This document shows, piece by piece, positions 1 through 11,822 of a stretch of 64,000 nucleotides of DNA; within the stretch, counting starts at the first letter, position 1; every line of letters starts with the position of its first letter. A program made the position numbers and the translations under genes. A model generated the notes under the pieces. That model saw only the letters and a list, made by a program, of their open reading frames with translations, was not told where the DNA came from and did not search any database. The DNA is taken from assembly GCA_022539475.1 (NCBI GenBank), contig VCMS01000042.1, forward strand, positions 85,781-149,780. The letters run 5' to 3'. The stretch comes from Gracilaria domingensis (Eukaryota; Rhodophyta; Florideophyceae; Gracilariales; Gracilariaceae).

Positions 1-1
1 G

Positions 2-289
2 AAAGAGCTTTGCATCAATGAGTACAAATCTTTGACTGATGCCATGAAAGACGCTGAGCGAGTGGAATCTGCTTTCCGAAGGGGTGGACAGGCGCGGTTT
101 GGCAGGCAACCTGGCGGCTCTCGATCATCTCGAGGACCAGTTCCCATGGATATTGGGAATATGAAGCTGAAGAAGTTAATCAAAGAGGAGCGCGAGAACT
201 GTCGAAAGGTGGGACTCTGTTTCCGCTGTCGACAACCTGGACACATGGCACGCGATAAACAGTGCCCAAAAACCTCCCAGAGAAACTGA
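2..289 (+). CDS. Gag C-terminus with zinc knuckle (partial)
   Basis: The frame is open from base 2, so the true start lies outside the window. It contains a basic Gly/Arg-rich stretch and then a nucleocapsid-type zinc knuckle with C-x2-C-x4-H-x6-C spacing; the usual last interval is x4, so two residues are inserted. The knuckle would bind retroelement RNA in the virus-like particle. The frame stops at 289 and pol resumes about 230 bases further on, as expected for separate gag and pol in a decayed gypsy element. The motif PMDIGN just upstream of the knuckle has a counterpart, PMQIGN, in element 3, which supports common ancestry. Confidence 0.75.
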   Translation, partial: KELCINEYKSLTDAMKDAERVESAFRRGGQARFGRQPGGSRSSRGPVPMDIGNMKLKKLIKEERENCRKVGLCFRCRQPGHMARDKQCPKTSQRN

Positions 290-519
290 CTCCAGGGTCA
301 TGCGAAGAACCCACGTCAGTTACACCGAACCACCATGGCACCTCACTGAATTCCATCGAAGCACAACCATCGACTAAGCCAGCAAACCCCATACCCATTG
401 AATCTGCAGATAACCCTCGTACCCAATAAAAATATCAAGCAACGGAAGACATAAAATTCTTACCTCACGCTTAGCGTCACCATTTGAAACCCCCTTTGTT
501 AGACTAATCCTTGCAAATT

Positions 520-2670
520 TATTCATCAATGGCAGAAAATGTACAGCTCTGTTCGATAATGGTTCCGAAATCAGTTATTTGTCCAAAGCCATCTGCAAAA
601 GCATGAAGATCCCAACCATTGACACTAGTTATGAAGCCGAAATTGCCAACGGCTCTATTACTGTGCTCCAGGAAACCCGAGAAGATAGAGTAGATATCCA
701 GAATGAAGAACTACGACAAAAAAAGACGCTTCGCAATATGTGCATTATACGGATATGACGTCATTTTAGGAAAAAGCTCGCTATATGAATATAAATCCTA
801 TATCAACCACCGAACCAATGAAATTTCTTTTGTTCACAATTCCAGAACCATTTTCATCAAAGCTAACATTAAGAAGAACGAGAAGTTAATTTCTGTGAAC
901 ACAATCAAGAAAGTTCGAAGGAAGCTTCCTGTATTTGTTGTAGCACTTCGGCCTTCAAAAGAAGAAACATATGAACCAGCGAATGATCATAACCTCAAAG
1001 AACTACTTGAAGAATACAAGGACCTATTTCCAGAGAAATTACCAAAAGAATTACCCCCTCACCGAGAACAAGATTTTCATATCGAGTTATCCCCTGAAGT
1101 AACACCTCAGAAGAAAGGCGTATATCGGATGTCAGATAAAGAGTTGAGAAAGCTGAAGAAGCAAATGAATGAACTTTTGGAACAAGGTTTTATTAGACCT
1201 AGTTCAAGCCCTTGGGTTGCACTTGTTCTATTTGCAGCTAAACAGGATGGAAGCCTAAGACTTTGAATTGATTACCGACCCCTCAATAAATTGACCATCA
1301 AAAACAGTTACCCTATTCCAAGGATTGATGATATTTTCGGCCAACTCCGTGGCGCAAAAGTATTTTCAAAAATCGATTTAAGGTGGGGTTATCACCAAAT
1401 TAGACTCTCGGGTACCTCCATTCCATTGACTGCATTCAGAACCAGGTATGGTCACTTTTAGTTTCTCGTGTTACCTTTTGGTCTGACAAACGCACCCGCA
1501 AGTTTCATGAGCTTAATGAACAATGTACTGAAAGATCACTTGGATAAATTCGTTCTAGTGTATCTTGACGACATTTTAGTTTACAGCAAAACTGTAGAGG
1601 AGCACTTGGAACACATTAGAAAACTATTAGACCAACTTCGCGCACATAGGCTGTATGGGAAGCTTTCAAAGTGCGAATTTCTGAAGAAGGAAGTTGAATA
1701 CCTCGGGCATGTTGTTACACCAGACAGCATATCAGTAGAGAAACAAAAAGTGAAAGCCATCACAAATTGGGAAACACCGAACAATAAGACCGATGTTCAA
1801 GCTCTTCTTGGACTTGTTAATTACTACCGACGATTTATGAAGAAGTGCTCCGAAATATCAAAACCACTAGGCGCTCCATGTGGAAAGAACCCATTCAAGT
1901 GGGGAAGGGACCAAGAAAACGCTTTCATAAATCTGAAAGAAGCAGTTTCGAGTACACCTGTGCTCCGTCATTTTGACCCAAAACTGCCTATCATCATAAT
2001 CACGGACGCATCTCAGTATGTCCTAGGAGAAGTATTGGAACAAGTAGAAAATGGTATTGTCCGACCTGTTGCATTTCATTCAAGAACCTTGAATCCAGTC
2101 GAGCAACGCTACGCCGCCCACGAGCGAGAACGTCTTGCAGTTGTATACACGTTAAGAGTTTGGAGAGTCTACACACATGGACAACGCTTCAAAGTGCTTA
2201 CAGATCATTTTCCACTGCAGTATCTGCAAACACAGCCAAATATTTCCCAACGTGAAGTAAGATGGCTCGAAAGGATCGTAGAGTTTGATTTCACTTTCGA
2301 ACCAATCAGAGGAAAATCCAACATAGTTGAAGTTGCTCTCTCAAGATATCCTAAGCATGTTGAAGATCCGCTGGCCAGTAACTTCTCTCTACTAGATGAA
2401 GCAATCTCCAGAACCAACCCTTTGTACTCTTTATCACTTATCAGTGGAATATCTAAGAAGGATATGCGCGCATTCACTGAAGGATACGAGAATGAAAACG
2501 AATTTTCTGCTGCTTACAAGAACCCTGAACTCCCCTTTGAACGAAAAGGAGTTCTTCTCTATAGCAAGAATAAGCTGTGTGTACCAAGTGCAGAAATCAG
2601 AACCAAGATTCTATTTAAAAATCATGATCTCCCTTCGTCAGGACATATGGCATTTAAGAAGACATTATGA
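520..2670 (+). pseudogene. Gypsy pol: protease, reverse transcriptase, RNase H (element 1)
   Basis: The protease lies near 520-700, where the active-site triplet reads D-N-G (LFDNGSE) instead of the usual D-S/T-G, a probable inactivating change. Reverse transcriptase follows in the frame 703-2670: the palm motif is YLDD near 1561 and the LPFGL..APA block is near 1470. RNase H follows, with ITDAS near 2000 and TDH near 2203. In-frame stops fall at 1264 (TGA, in the conserved DYR block) and 1459 (TAG, before the LPFGL block). The reading frame is otherwise preserved, which points to fairly recent inactivation. Confidence 0.85.
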
Positions 2671-3623
2671 AGAATTTGGAAATCATACTTTTGGAAGACC
2701 CTCAGAAACGACGTATACACCTAAACGAAAACATGCAAGAGTTGTCAAGAGAGGAAACAAATTACCAAGAAGCCACATGGATATCTGCAGCCCTTAGAAC
2801 CCCATTGAAAAAGTGGTCTCAGATCACAATGGATTTCATTACACCACTTCCTCGCACCAAGTCCGGACACAGTGCCATTTACGTTGTAGTTGATCGCCTT
2901 TCGAAACTTATACGTATCACACCCACAAAGAAGAATGTTACAGTTGTCGAAACAGCCCAGCTTAATCTCGAGAATATATATCGTCATCATGGACTTTCTG
3001 ATGCCATAGTATCCGATAGAGATTCGATATTTATGAGTAAGTTTTGGAAGGAAGTATTCCGATCACTTGGCACAAAGTTGAAGCCATCATCAGCATATCA
3101 CCCATAGACTGATGGACAAACCGAATTAATGAATAAGAAGGTCGAAAAAATGATCTGATGTTTTGTCAATTACAGACAGAAGAATTGGGACGAGCATCTC
3201 ATTCAATTTGAAGTTGCTTACAACTCTTCAGTCAATTCTACCAGGTCATTTACTCCCTTTTTTCTTACATATGGGGAAGAACCACGTGTTTTTTCAATGG
3301 AGATAAGTACCTCCCAGAATCAAGCTGCATCGGATTTTTTGACAAGTATCTCGGATGCTATTAAGCTTGCACGAAACCAAATCAACAAGATAAACAAGTA
3401 CTCTGAACAGTATTACAATCAGAAACGAACGACTTGCGACTTAAACGTTCTATTCTCTTACCTGGTATATCAGTTTGGTCACCTCTCGCTGGATCCCGGA
3501 GATATATTCTTGATTACAATTGAAAGTGCTATTCTACACATCGAGGAATTTGGAGATAATACTGATCTTTTCATAACGTTCGAACCCCGTTCAGATATTT
3601 TTCTCTTCCCTAACCCTCCATGA
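2671..3623 (+). pseudogene. Gypsy integrase region (element 1)
   Basis: A CKSC pair of the integrase zinc-binding domain is readable near 2735 in the frame before a shift at about 2795. The catalytic core then follows with MDFITPLP (first Asp) near 2828, VSDRDSIF (second Asp) near 3008 and the AYHP..TDGQTE block near 3095-3125, where the Glu sits. In-frame stops TAG at 3105 and TGA near 3156 interrupt the core. A C-terminal tail runs to 3623. No chromodomain could be recognised in it. Confidence 0.8.
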
Positions 3624-3703
3624 CAGTTGGTAAGTCATCCTAGTCCGAATGATACGGCCAACAACTAACTAGTCGGGCCGACTCTCCTCAATGGGGGAAG
3701 TGA

Positions 3704-4230
3704 TGTTAGGATTTCGTTAATTCTGGTCATATTTTTTTTTCATTTTGTTATATTGCTATGCTTCCATTCCGTTATTCAATGTTCTAATGCGTTCTTTGAA
3801 TTTCCCGTGATCTAACGATCCGATTTGATACCCTAATGGTCCTCAGAGCCTTTGTTTGACATTAGTTGTCATGATGTTGCCAAAACATGTCACGTGTGAA
3901 GTCTGCCTCGTCAGTTGACGCCATGACTTACTTCATAGGTTCGGTGCCTTGCTGGAACTTCTACAAATGGACACGTTGGAGGAACTTTTAGAGGCTTCTA
4001 GAAGACTCCACTGTCGATTTCTACGCACAGTTTCTACACTAATTCCGACGCAAGGGCCAGTACTCATAGACACATTAGTTTGAAGGATATTCTAGAAATC
4101 TGCGTTAGTGACATTATTTTCGAAGGTCCGATTCTCCATATAACCCTGGTCGACTGCCCGACTTCTGCTCGGCAGTCATCATCGTTCACATTCTCAACCA
4201 TTGTTCAACCTCACATCCAGTGTTCTAACA
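3704..4230 (+). repeat. 3' LTR of element 1
   Basis: A purine-rich tract (ATGGGGGAAG) ends just before TGTTAG at 3704, and the segment closes with CTAACA at 4230, giving perfect 6-bp LTR-type inverted ends. Within it a TATA-like CATATAA near 4137 could start transcription. The partner LTR lies outside the window, so the boundary rests on the end motifs and the polypurine tract only. The five bases after the end (CTGCC) are the expected target duplication. Confidence 0.65.
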
Positions 4231-4434
4231 CTGCCTACCCCGCACTCATTCCCCGTTGTGGCTATTATCTATCGCGTACGCAAGCCCTGCTGCGTAGCTG
4301 CAAACGTCTGAATATCCTACCACGTCGAGCCTTCCGCACACACACTTTCTTATGAGAGACCCCGGCCCCCCTTTCCCCTCCCACCCCAATAACTCCGCCT
4401 CGCCCCCGAAGCCCGTAGCGGAACAAAGCCCCGC

Positions 4435-6165
4435 ATGCTCCAATGCCGTGTCCCTCTCCAGTGGAACCTACTAGATACAAACAGCGCTGTCAAGCAGAAC
4501 CTTGACAACACAATGGCAAACATCCCGCACCGGCAATCCCTCTTCGAAACCCCTCACTTTCGCTCTGCACCCGATGCACCACCCCATATACAACTGATCA
4601 GACTCTATGCGTCTACTACGGCCATCGAACCCATAACAACTGCTGAATACGTAATTCCACAACCCACCTTTGTCAGCAACTCACCCTCACATGAACAAGG
4701 CGTTCAAGTGCATCCCGTGTTACGAGCCACGTCGAACCAGATATTACGCCCAATGTCGAAGCAATTTTCCTCGACTGCCGCACCTTCTGCGCCCTCTCAC
4801 ATCACTTCTTCCGACGTCAACGCCCCAACTTTTATCCACCCAATCGCATCCAAATGCCGTCGATTTCTTATCTTCCGTGTCCTTCAATCTACCGTCTCAA
4901 CCTTCCAGTGTTATTGGTCCATCAAAATTTGCAAACTGTAACCCCGTTGAACCCAATCCTCATACCATACGTAATTTATCGCCATCTTCTTCTTCGCAAC
5001 CTACCAGACAAGAACATAACATCGTCGACCAACGCAAAACCGTCGAGCGAAGCGCAAGCAAGGGCTGGGGGCGCTTCGCTCCCCATGTTGGGCAGCAGCC
5101 CTGTGATGGTTGCTCGCTCCCCGACAGAAGTCGGACCGTCAAAGCAACAAACGCCTCCAATTTCCATGCTTGTTGGTAGAAAGGTGAAGGATTTGTTTTG
5201 GCGAAACTCGCTGAAAAAAAGTGTTGTTAATCCAAGGGAAGAAAAGGAACACCCAGAAACTATGGCCAAAAACAAAGAATCGTCTCCCAAGCCCGGCAAA
5301 AAGAGGAAAAGGAGGAAGATTTCGTGGGATACACCGGAGAAGCTGGAAGAAGTTCATGTTATCGACACTCGCGCCGAGCTGATCAAGTTTTGGGGTCCAG
5401 ACCTTCAGATTACCTTACTATTTGCGCAGACTACGTTGCAAATGTTTCAGGCTGAGCAACAACCACACTCATCCGCACAACGCAGTTGTGAAGATGATGA
5501 TAAAAATGCTAAAGGTGGTATTCAGATAAGAAGGAAGCCGAAGCTGTCTACATTTGAAGAGGCCAGAAAGCGAGAACATGAAATGGAATTGGAACGAGCG
5601 AGATGGGCCCGCGAAGAGCAGAACAGACGACTTGATTCAATGAGCCCCAAGCGACCCTGGCGGAGAACACTAGCAATTGTACTACCAGCTGAATGTCGCA
5701 AGGACCGTGCTGAAATAGAAGACTACAATATAGTCTGTAGAGAACAACCTCCTTCTCTGAATTACGACGACCCAAATCGCACATCTCCGCAGTCTCCAAT
5801 TCAAGGGAGTCAAAGTTCTCGTGGGTCTTATTTTGCTGAAGGAAACCTCTCGTCTCAAACCCCACTATACACTTTACAACAGGATGTACAGGAGTACTAT
5901 GGTGCATCAAACTAGAATTCACATGGAGGAAATCTATATTCCCAAAAATTGTGAGAACCCCGCGAATCTGGCAAGTACTGGTAACCAGAGTTTTTGCTCG
6001 CGCAATATTGAAACACAAACTGATGATCGAAATGCTCAGGGTAACTACAGGGAGAGCACGAAGGAGACGAATAACTATCACAATCCTATCCTCGGAATTG
6101 GCCCTGCAGGTGTTCAACAAATCATGGCTGTGCTCAACGAATCAGGAGTACTAAAGGAATACTAA
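4435..6165 (+). pseudogene. Frameshifted gene with PP1-docking-like motif
   Basis: Coding-like sequence moves through frames 1, 2 and 3 between 4435 and 5000 and stays in frame 3 to about 5915. It then returns to frame 1, ending in a plausible C-terminus, GIGPAGVQQIMAVLNESG, near 6095-6150. Three or more indels (or unrecognised introns) are needed to join it. The middle part has a Lys/Arg-rich stretch followed by KISWDTPEKLEEV near 5310. This resembles an RVxF-type protein phosphatase 1 docking site of the PNUTS kind. A charged helical segment follows. Upstream is Ser/Pro-rich and low in information. The functional reading is an inference from one short motif. Confidence 0.35.
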
Positions 6166-6421
6166 AGCCTACGCTAAGGAAAGCGGCAAAACGGTGCTCT
6201 TCAATGTTGTTATTTGTCAAGTATACGGTCGTTTTATTCTTCACTTTGATTCTTTGGCGGCGAACGCGCCTCCTCTAACCGTTGGACAAACGATCAAGTG
6301 CTCGGTACACTATGAGAACAGAAGCAGGGTTGCCCCTAATCACACCCCCAATACGTACCAAACACACCACAGTCCAGCACTCTGCTTCGTAATGAATACC
6401 ATTCTTTCTAATCTCATTAGT

Positions 6422-7555
6422 TTACCTTCTCCTAACAAGTCCCATTCGTTGGAGTTTTTCAGCGATATTATCACGTAAATCCGATCTTTCCCTCCGCCTC
6501 TTTCTAGATCTAACATTGACCCTCTCCAAATGACATAGATTTTGGAAGTGAATGACAGGAATACCTGAAACAAAGTTGTCTTCATGATGTGAAGGCACCT
6601 CAAAGACGACACTGTCTGCATTATCAATAATACAGTTATGCAGTTTACAAGCCACCAAAATAATCAACGTACATTTTGGCAGGGCATATCGAAGCGCAGA
6701 CCAAAAGATGCCAAACCTAGACAAAAGTATTGCAAAGGCTTGCTCCACACAGACACGACAAGAGGAATGATATGAATTGAAAGAATCCTTCTTCAGCAAC
6801 AAATTCTTTCCGGGATATGGAGTCACAATTCTGTGCTTATTCGAGTACGCATCATCGCCAAGAGCAGCCGCCCAATTAGGCAGCGGATTCCCTTGCAGTA
6901 CGTTATAAAGTTCTGTAGCGCAGAGGGCTGTAGCATCATGAGTTCCTCCAGAATGCCTGGCTGATACGAAGCAGAACTTGTAGTCTGCTTGTACAGCAGC
7001 TTGAACTCTTATTGCGAAGAGACATTTCCTATTAAAATACTTCTTTGGATCAGATACATAACGTTTGTGCGGACGACCAATTTCGATAGGTATTCCATCA
7101 ATGGCTGCAATAACTCAATCGAATGGACTTTTTCTCATTTCTTGAAACTGTCTGACGTTTTCCTTGCACTCTTTTTCTGTGAGTGGAAAGACGATTCGCG
7201 GCAAATGCTTTTCCAGAGGAAGAAGTGTTTCATTAAGAATAGAATACACTGTAGATTCTAAAATACCATAGAGCCAGCCCACATCCAAATAACTTGCTCC
7301 AGGAAGAAGTCGCATAGTAACGCAAAGCATAACGTCGACGGAAACAGACGGAGATATGTAGCTTATTTGTCGTTGCCTTTGTTTCAGAAATATGTAATTA
7401 AGGCTTTGCAGAGACATAAACTGTCTTTTCGATACTCGATACATACGCCGAAACATGAACTTAGTCAAGGTTGCAATGTGCTGCACGAAATTAAATCGAG
7501 TTCGTGCTTGGACAACAGGCAAACTGCGAGAGTCATCGTCAGCCGAAGAGGCCAC
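6422..7555 (-). pseudogene. PIF/Harbinger-type DDE transposase with one stop
   Basis: One frame from 7555 to 6422 (about 378 codons) shows the DDE_Tnp_4 pattern: a helical N-terminus, AIDGIPIEI with the first Asp just after position 7112, SGGTHDATA, GDDAYSN with the second Asp near 6855, and a VEQAFAILLSRFGIF block with the Glu near 6740, then ACKLHN. Length and motif spacing match HARBI1-like transposases. A single in-frame TGA at 7112-7114 interrupts it directly before the AIDG motif. Terminal repeats were not found by eye. It lies next to the 5' LTR of element 3. Confidence 0.8.
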
Positions 7556-7559
7556 GGCA

Positions 7560-7924
7560 GTTCATAAGATATGCATCGCAATCTTAAAGTTCAGCGCATG
7601 GCATGCCTTCTGTTTCTGTATACGTTTGTTTTCACGGCGTTTGCGTGAGAGCAAAATCGGTTTCTTGTTGATGTAAGGGGTCCACAGAGACATACTCGAT
7701 GATGTTGTGATGCGCTCTCCTCATGACTACCTGCGAGCAGACGTTCACAAAGCCTCAAACTGATGTAACCATTTGGCGCAGGAAATGGGGAAATTGTTTT
7801 CATTTCCAGTTTACTTTTTCGAGATTTACAAACTCATATAACGGCCGTAAGAGTACTATTGAAGTCGTTGTTGAAGCAAACGTCTCATAATTAGGCCAGT
7901 TTGTGGTCTTTATTTGGAAAAGAT
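7560..7924. other. No supported gene; flank of the Harbinger relic
   Basis: This stretch lies upstream of the Harbinger-type transposase start and before the putative LTR of element 3. Only short overlapping reading frames are present and none shows a recognisable motif. It may include the 5' untranslated part and one terminus of the Harbinger element. Confidence 0.4.
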
Positions 7925-8225
7925 TGTGGTGCGCCAGCACCACAAAATAGGGCATTATGCGTTATGGTGGCGGTTTACGCGCCACAAAATGTAGTTTATT
8001 AAAAGTGTTGGCTAGCGCTGGTCTAAGGCTATTTTACGTTCTCCATAAGAAGGCGTGGGGAGTCGCAAGACCCGTCGTCTGGCTTCTCTCTCCCCACGCC
8101 CTGCCTACCTAGAGTCGTGAGTACCCAGCTAGGAAGTAGAGGGTAGTCAAGTTAAATAAACTTTGTTTTTTTTAAACTTTTGTATATTTTGCCAAAAAAA
8201 GTCTAATTCTTTTCTGTTCGCTACA
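7925..8225 (+). repeat. Putative 5' LTR of element 3
   Basis: The segment starts TGTGG and ends CTACA. Two bases later comes TGGTAGCATCG, which has the TGG start of a primer binding site. It holds a TATA-like TTTATTAAAA and a GC-rich hairpin (GGCGTGGGGAG with CTCCCCACGCC). The 3' partner is not in the window because element 3 is cut at about 24440, so this call rests on end motifs and position. Confidence 0.4.
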
Positions 8226-8240
8226 ATTGGTAGCATCGTT

Positions 8241-8674
8241 TTACAGTAACTGACCAATTAGTTTACAGTGTCAACTCTTACCCCGACGACAAACCCAGCT
8301 GCGGCATCTCCCAAAGAGGCACTAGCTAGATTACCATCACGTGACCGTCACGTGCGATCTAACTCTTCTGATCTAAGTTATCAGAAACGATCTGGTCACG
8401 TGCCATCCGGATCGGAAAAAGTGATCAATAGTGATCAAAACCGATCAGCTGGACCCGCATCCCCCAAAGTGATATTGGCCAATCAGAAATCAGGAACATC
8501 CATTGAGGAAATGCCAAGTAGAACTCAAAAAGCTGTACAAAAAGCCATTTTTTGGACACCTTTTTGGGCCGAATCCGCATTTCAGACGTTTCATATTATC
8601 GACCAATCGGAGTGTGCCAATTGGAACTCAAATTTCACCGAATCTGGCCAAATCTGGAACGAATTCAGAGAGCT
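8241..8674 (+). pseudogene. Element 3 leading ORF, 5' half
   Basis: A frame of about 137 codons, rich in Ser, Ala and Lys, has no recognised domain. It is cut at 8675 by the insertion of element 2; its last five host bases, CATCA, are repeated at 20119-20123. The first in-frame codon usable as a start is GTG at 8268, so the real start is uncertain. Joining across the insertion continues in a different frame from the long frame seen at 20124, so at least one further indel is present. Confidence 0.4.
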
Positions 8675-8679
8675 CATCA
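8675..8679 (+). repeat. Target site duplication CATCA, left copy
   Basis: CATCA directly precedes the 5' LTR of element 2 and recurs immediately after the 3' LTR at 20119-20123. A 5-bp duplication is typical of gypsy integrases and fixes both ends of the element. Confidence 0.9.
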
Positions 8680-9250
8680 TGTAGTATAGTACGCCCGATC
8701 GGTGGGAGCTCTACTCAACCAAATGGTTACGTCACCTGTCTCTCAGCACTGTTGTCTACTGTTCCACGTAAGTCGCGTATGCAAACGGACGGCAAGGACT
8801 AATTAGTTTACTTTCATTAATTTAGAATTAATATTTGCTAGGTAGTATAGATATGTGACCGGGGTGGCGCACCACAAGTGGACCTCCCGGTGGCCCATGT
8901 GGCAAGAGGCCCGTGAGGGCCGGAGGGGCGCTCGGGGGTACTAGACCCCCGAGGCGCCACTCTCCCACACCAGATGGTAAAGTCAAGCACCAACTAGACT
9001 AATTCGACACCAGTTCGGTTCTACAGTCAGCAATTGGTAAGTCTAGTAGTCCTCTATTAGTTTTGCTGACCTCGAGGGTGATACGTGCCTGCCGCACACC
9101 AGTGCAGGCGTATTTACCACTTGGTCACCGTGCACTATAGGCAACGGTGGGTGCTGCCGACCTATTAAGTGTCACGCGTTTCAACCCTCCGCCGGGTCGA
9201 GCCCACGCAGGGCTCCCCACTCACAGCTCGCACCGACCAGTTATACCACA
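8680..9250 (+). repeat. 5' LTR of element 2
   Basis: It begins TGTAGTATAG and ends TACCACA and has the same length as the 3' copy. It contains a GC-rich stem-rich stretch (8855-8960) and two exact ACC-N4-GGT palindromes (8718-8727 and 9116-9125). Confidence 0.92.
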
Positions 9251-9255
9251 TATTT

Positions 9256-9272
9256 TGGTCTCCTGACCTAGA
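9256..9272 (+). promoter_or_regulatory. Putative primer binding site of element 2
   Basis: TGGTCTCCTGACC starts five bases after the LTR end. Its TGG would pair with the CCA end of a tRNA primer. The matching tRNA could not be identified without a search. Confidence 0.4.
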
Positions 9273-9382
9273 ATCTGTGAATTACCAAGTGGTTTTGGAA
9301 AGGGAGGATTTGGAAGTCACGAGATACCCGAGTGGTTTGGTTCCCGTTGCCGAAGCAATTTTCTCAGGTGCCAGCTACCTAA

Positions 9383-11648
9383 ATGGTGAAACTGGGAGTG
9401 CGTCATCCAAAAAGAGCGCCGAGCGCTCCACCAAGTGGCCACCCCGTACGGGGTTCAGAGCCCTATCCGGTGTTGGCTAACCCAGAGGACCTAATTCGGA
9501 AGGAACGCCCACCGAGGGAGAAGAAGGTAGACCGAGAGGCTGGGGGCCCCTCGACACTTCCCCGGGCTGACCAAGTGGACGGAGGGGCAGGCTCCGCAAC
9601 GGAGGAGCCCGGTCCTGTAACAACCCCAGTGGTAAACCAAAAGGAGGTCCCAGTCGGGCCGCGGCTGGACCTGAACGAGGTCACCCGAGTGGTAGTTGAT
9701 CGAGCCTCTCAGGAGATTCTCGGCAAGGCACCCGTGGTGGTGTTACAATACCTCGAGAACGAGGTAAGAGGACACATTGACCGATTGGTTATGCTGGCTT
9801 TACAGCAGCAGGGAGCCAAGCTTCAACCTGAGATAGTGGCCCAGGCCGCCCTCATGAAGCATGCTCCCTCGCCCGCTGTAGAGGCCACGAAACCACTTGG
9901 TATTCTCCATCCTAACCTTCCTACACAACCAATTGGTGAGGGATCTATCGACCGCATGGGGAAACGGGCGGAGCCTCCTGGCATGGAGGGCCCGAGGTAC
10001 GTATACCTTCCCTAACCCACTGGTGTAGCTCCGTCAGAACTACGTGGTGGGGACCCTGATGGAGATTCGTCAAGTTCAGAAGACGAGCGTCGACGTGAAC
10101 CAAATGGTAAGAAGAAGAAGACCAAAAGGAGAAAGAGCAAGAGTCGCCGGTCGGACTCGGATTCTTCGTCCTCAGGAACAGATTCGGATTCGTCAGGAGA
10201 CGACGACCGTAAAGGTTCTAGACGCAAGAGGAAAAATCTCGCCTGAAGAGAGGGAAGAACTCCCGCAAGGGTAAAACCAAACGGTATAATGATTCGCACG
10301 TAACATTCGACGAGGAGACCGGCCTAGAGGTGCTTACAGCGCTAAATGATTTATTCACCAAAGCGGTTAACTACTGCACCTATAGGTTAGAGAACAGACA
10401 GGCTGAGTATACCAACGAGGTAGCTCAGAAGATAACGAAGCATCATAGGACGCTTCGTTTCCAATTGGGTGAGAATCCCTTTAACGGGGACGACCCTATC
10501 GCGATCATTGACTTCCTTCAGAGGTTCAAGATCGTGTGACCCGAATGGGTTTTCAGAGGCAGCGGCCATGTAGTTGTTTTAATTTTACCTAAACGGTTAG
10601 ACCGGAGCTTTGCTCCATAGTCGCCTCCAAGGGAATACCATGGCGGTGGACGAAGACCAAACGGAAATGTTGATGACATACCCACAGGTGGTCAACTTCC
10701 TACTGGAAACCTATGCGACCGATGAGGTAATTCAGGAGGCGTACGCAGAGGTGCTCGCGTACCGCCAGCGTGCGCGACAAACCGAACTGGAATTTGCTCC
10801 CTCCCTATGGGCGCTAGCCTCCCGCTGTGGAAGCGTCTTTACTACCAAGAGACTGAAATCGATGTACGCTGACAACGTGGCGAAATCCATCCGATCGCAG
10901 GTTCGCAACTACCTAGCCATTAACCGCACGGTCGACTACAACGCACTAGCCCGCCATGCACACGGGCTAGACGATATCGTTCGGTCAGGCGCCCGGAAGA
11001 ATTCCCGTACCACTTGGCAAAACATCGAAGGAAAAGGGGAAAACCAAGCGGTCCGTGTTCGACGTGGAGGAAGAAGAGACCACTACAGATGAGGCTTCCA
11101 CACAATATGCCTCTCAGCGTCACCCATTCCATTTGGTGCACGCACCGACGACGACTAGATCGCACGGTAATACCTCTTGGTCTAGCTCGCTATCAAGCGA
11201 GGCCCCCTCGGGGCAAACCCCAAGTCCACAGTCCAAGGTATCCGTGCCGGTTAGTCCGGTCCTAGCGGTGCCATACAACCGATATGAAGGCAACGGACCC
11301 CCTCCGCAGCAATGGAGCGCAGCATCCACAGGGGGTCGTCCCCCTTCGCGCGCGTCCTCGCTCGCGATGAAGGACCCCGCTACCGGAAATCTCCTATGCT
11401 GGTTTTGCTTGTCGCCACACCACTTGGCAACAGCGTGCCCAAGCGTGGCGCCGCAAAACAGAAACGCTCTTCTGACTGCTCGCCACCAGAACCACTGGGA
11501 CATATTCGTGCTCACTGCGCTGAGCGCAGGCACGGGACACGCAAATGCGCGCCCCAACGCTTCCAGACCTCATCAGATACACCTCATCACGGAGCAGGAC
11601 CAACCGGATCCGGCCCCGCAGGCGGAAAACGCCGAACAGTTGGGATAG
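9383..11648 (+). pseudogene. Gag region of element 2 with CCHC knuckle
   Basis: Frames at 9383-10015, 10330-10539, 10610-11092 and 11055-11648 together look like one gag gene broken by frame changes. The part at 10330-10539 (FQLGENPFNGDDPIAII) and the helical part at 10610-11092 resemble the capsid region. A nucleocapsid knuckle, CWFCLSPHHLATAC (C-x2-C-x4-H-x4-C), lies near 11396-11440. The first part is acidic and of low complexity and may precede the capsid. The knuckle makes the gag call firm; the boundaries of the earlier pieces are not firm. Confidence 0.7.
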
Positions 11649-11822
11649 AGGCCATCCCCAACCTCCGAATGCGGAAGGCCTTCCAGAACCAAGTGGTGCA
11701 AGTATGGACGATTACCCATTGGTTACAGGAGAGGAGAGCCTCACGAGTGGCATCGAACCAATATGCTTTCTCAAGCGTAGTAACTATTAGGTAAACGTCA
11801 CCCCGGGTTTACTTCTAATCAC

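Larger units (their letters stand above)
1..4230 (+). mobile_element. Ty3/gypsy LTR retrotransposon 1, 5' part outside window
   Basis: The order gag zinc knuckle, aspartic protease, reverse transcriptase, RNase H, integrase, 3' LTR is that of a Ty3/gypsy element. The 5' LTR and most of gag lie before base 1. The pol frame carries at least four in-frame stops and one frame change, so this copy cannot make a full polyprotein. The pol proteins resemble those of element 3 near 21-24 kb but are not identical, so the two are related families rather than recent copies. Confidence 0.9.
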
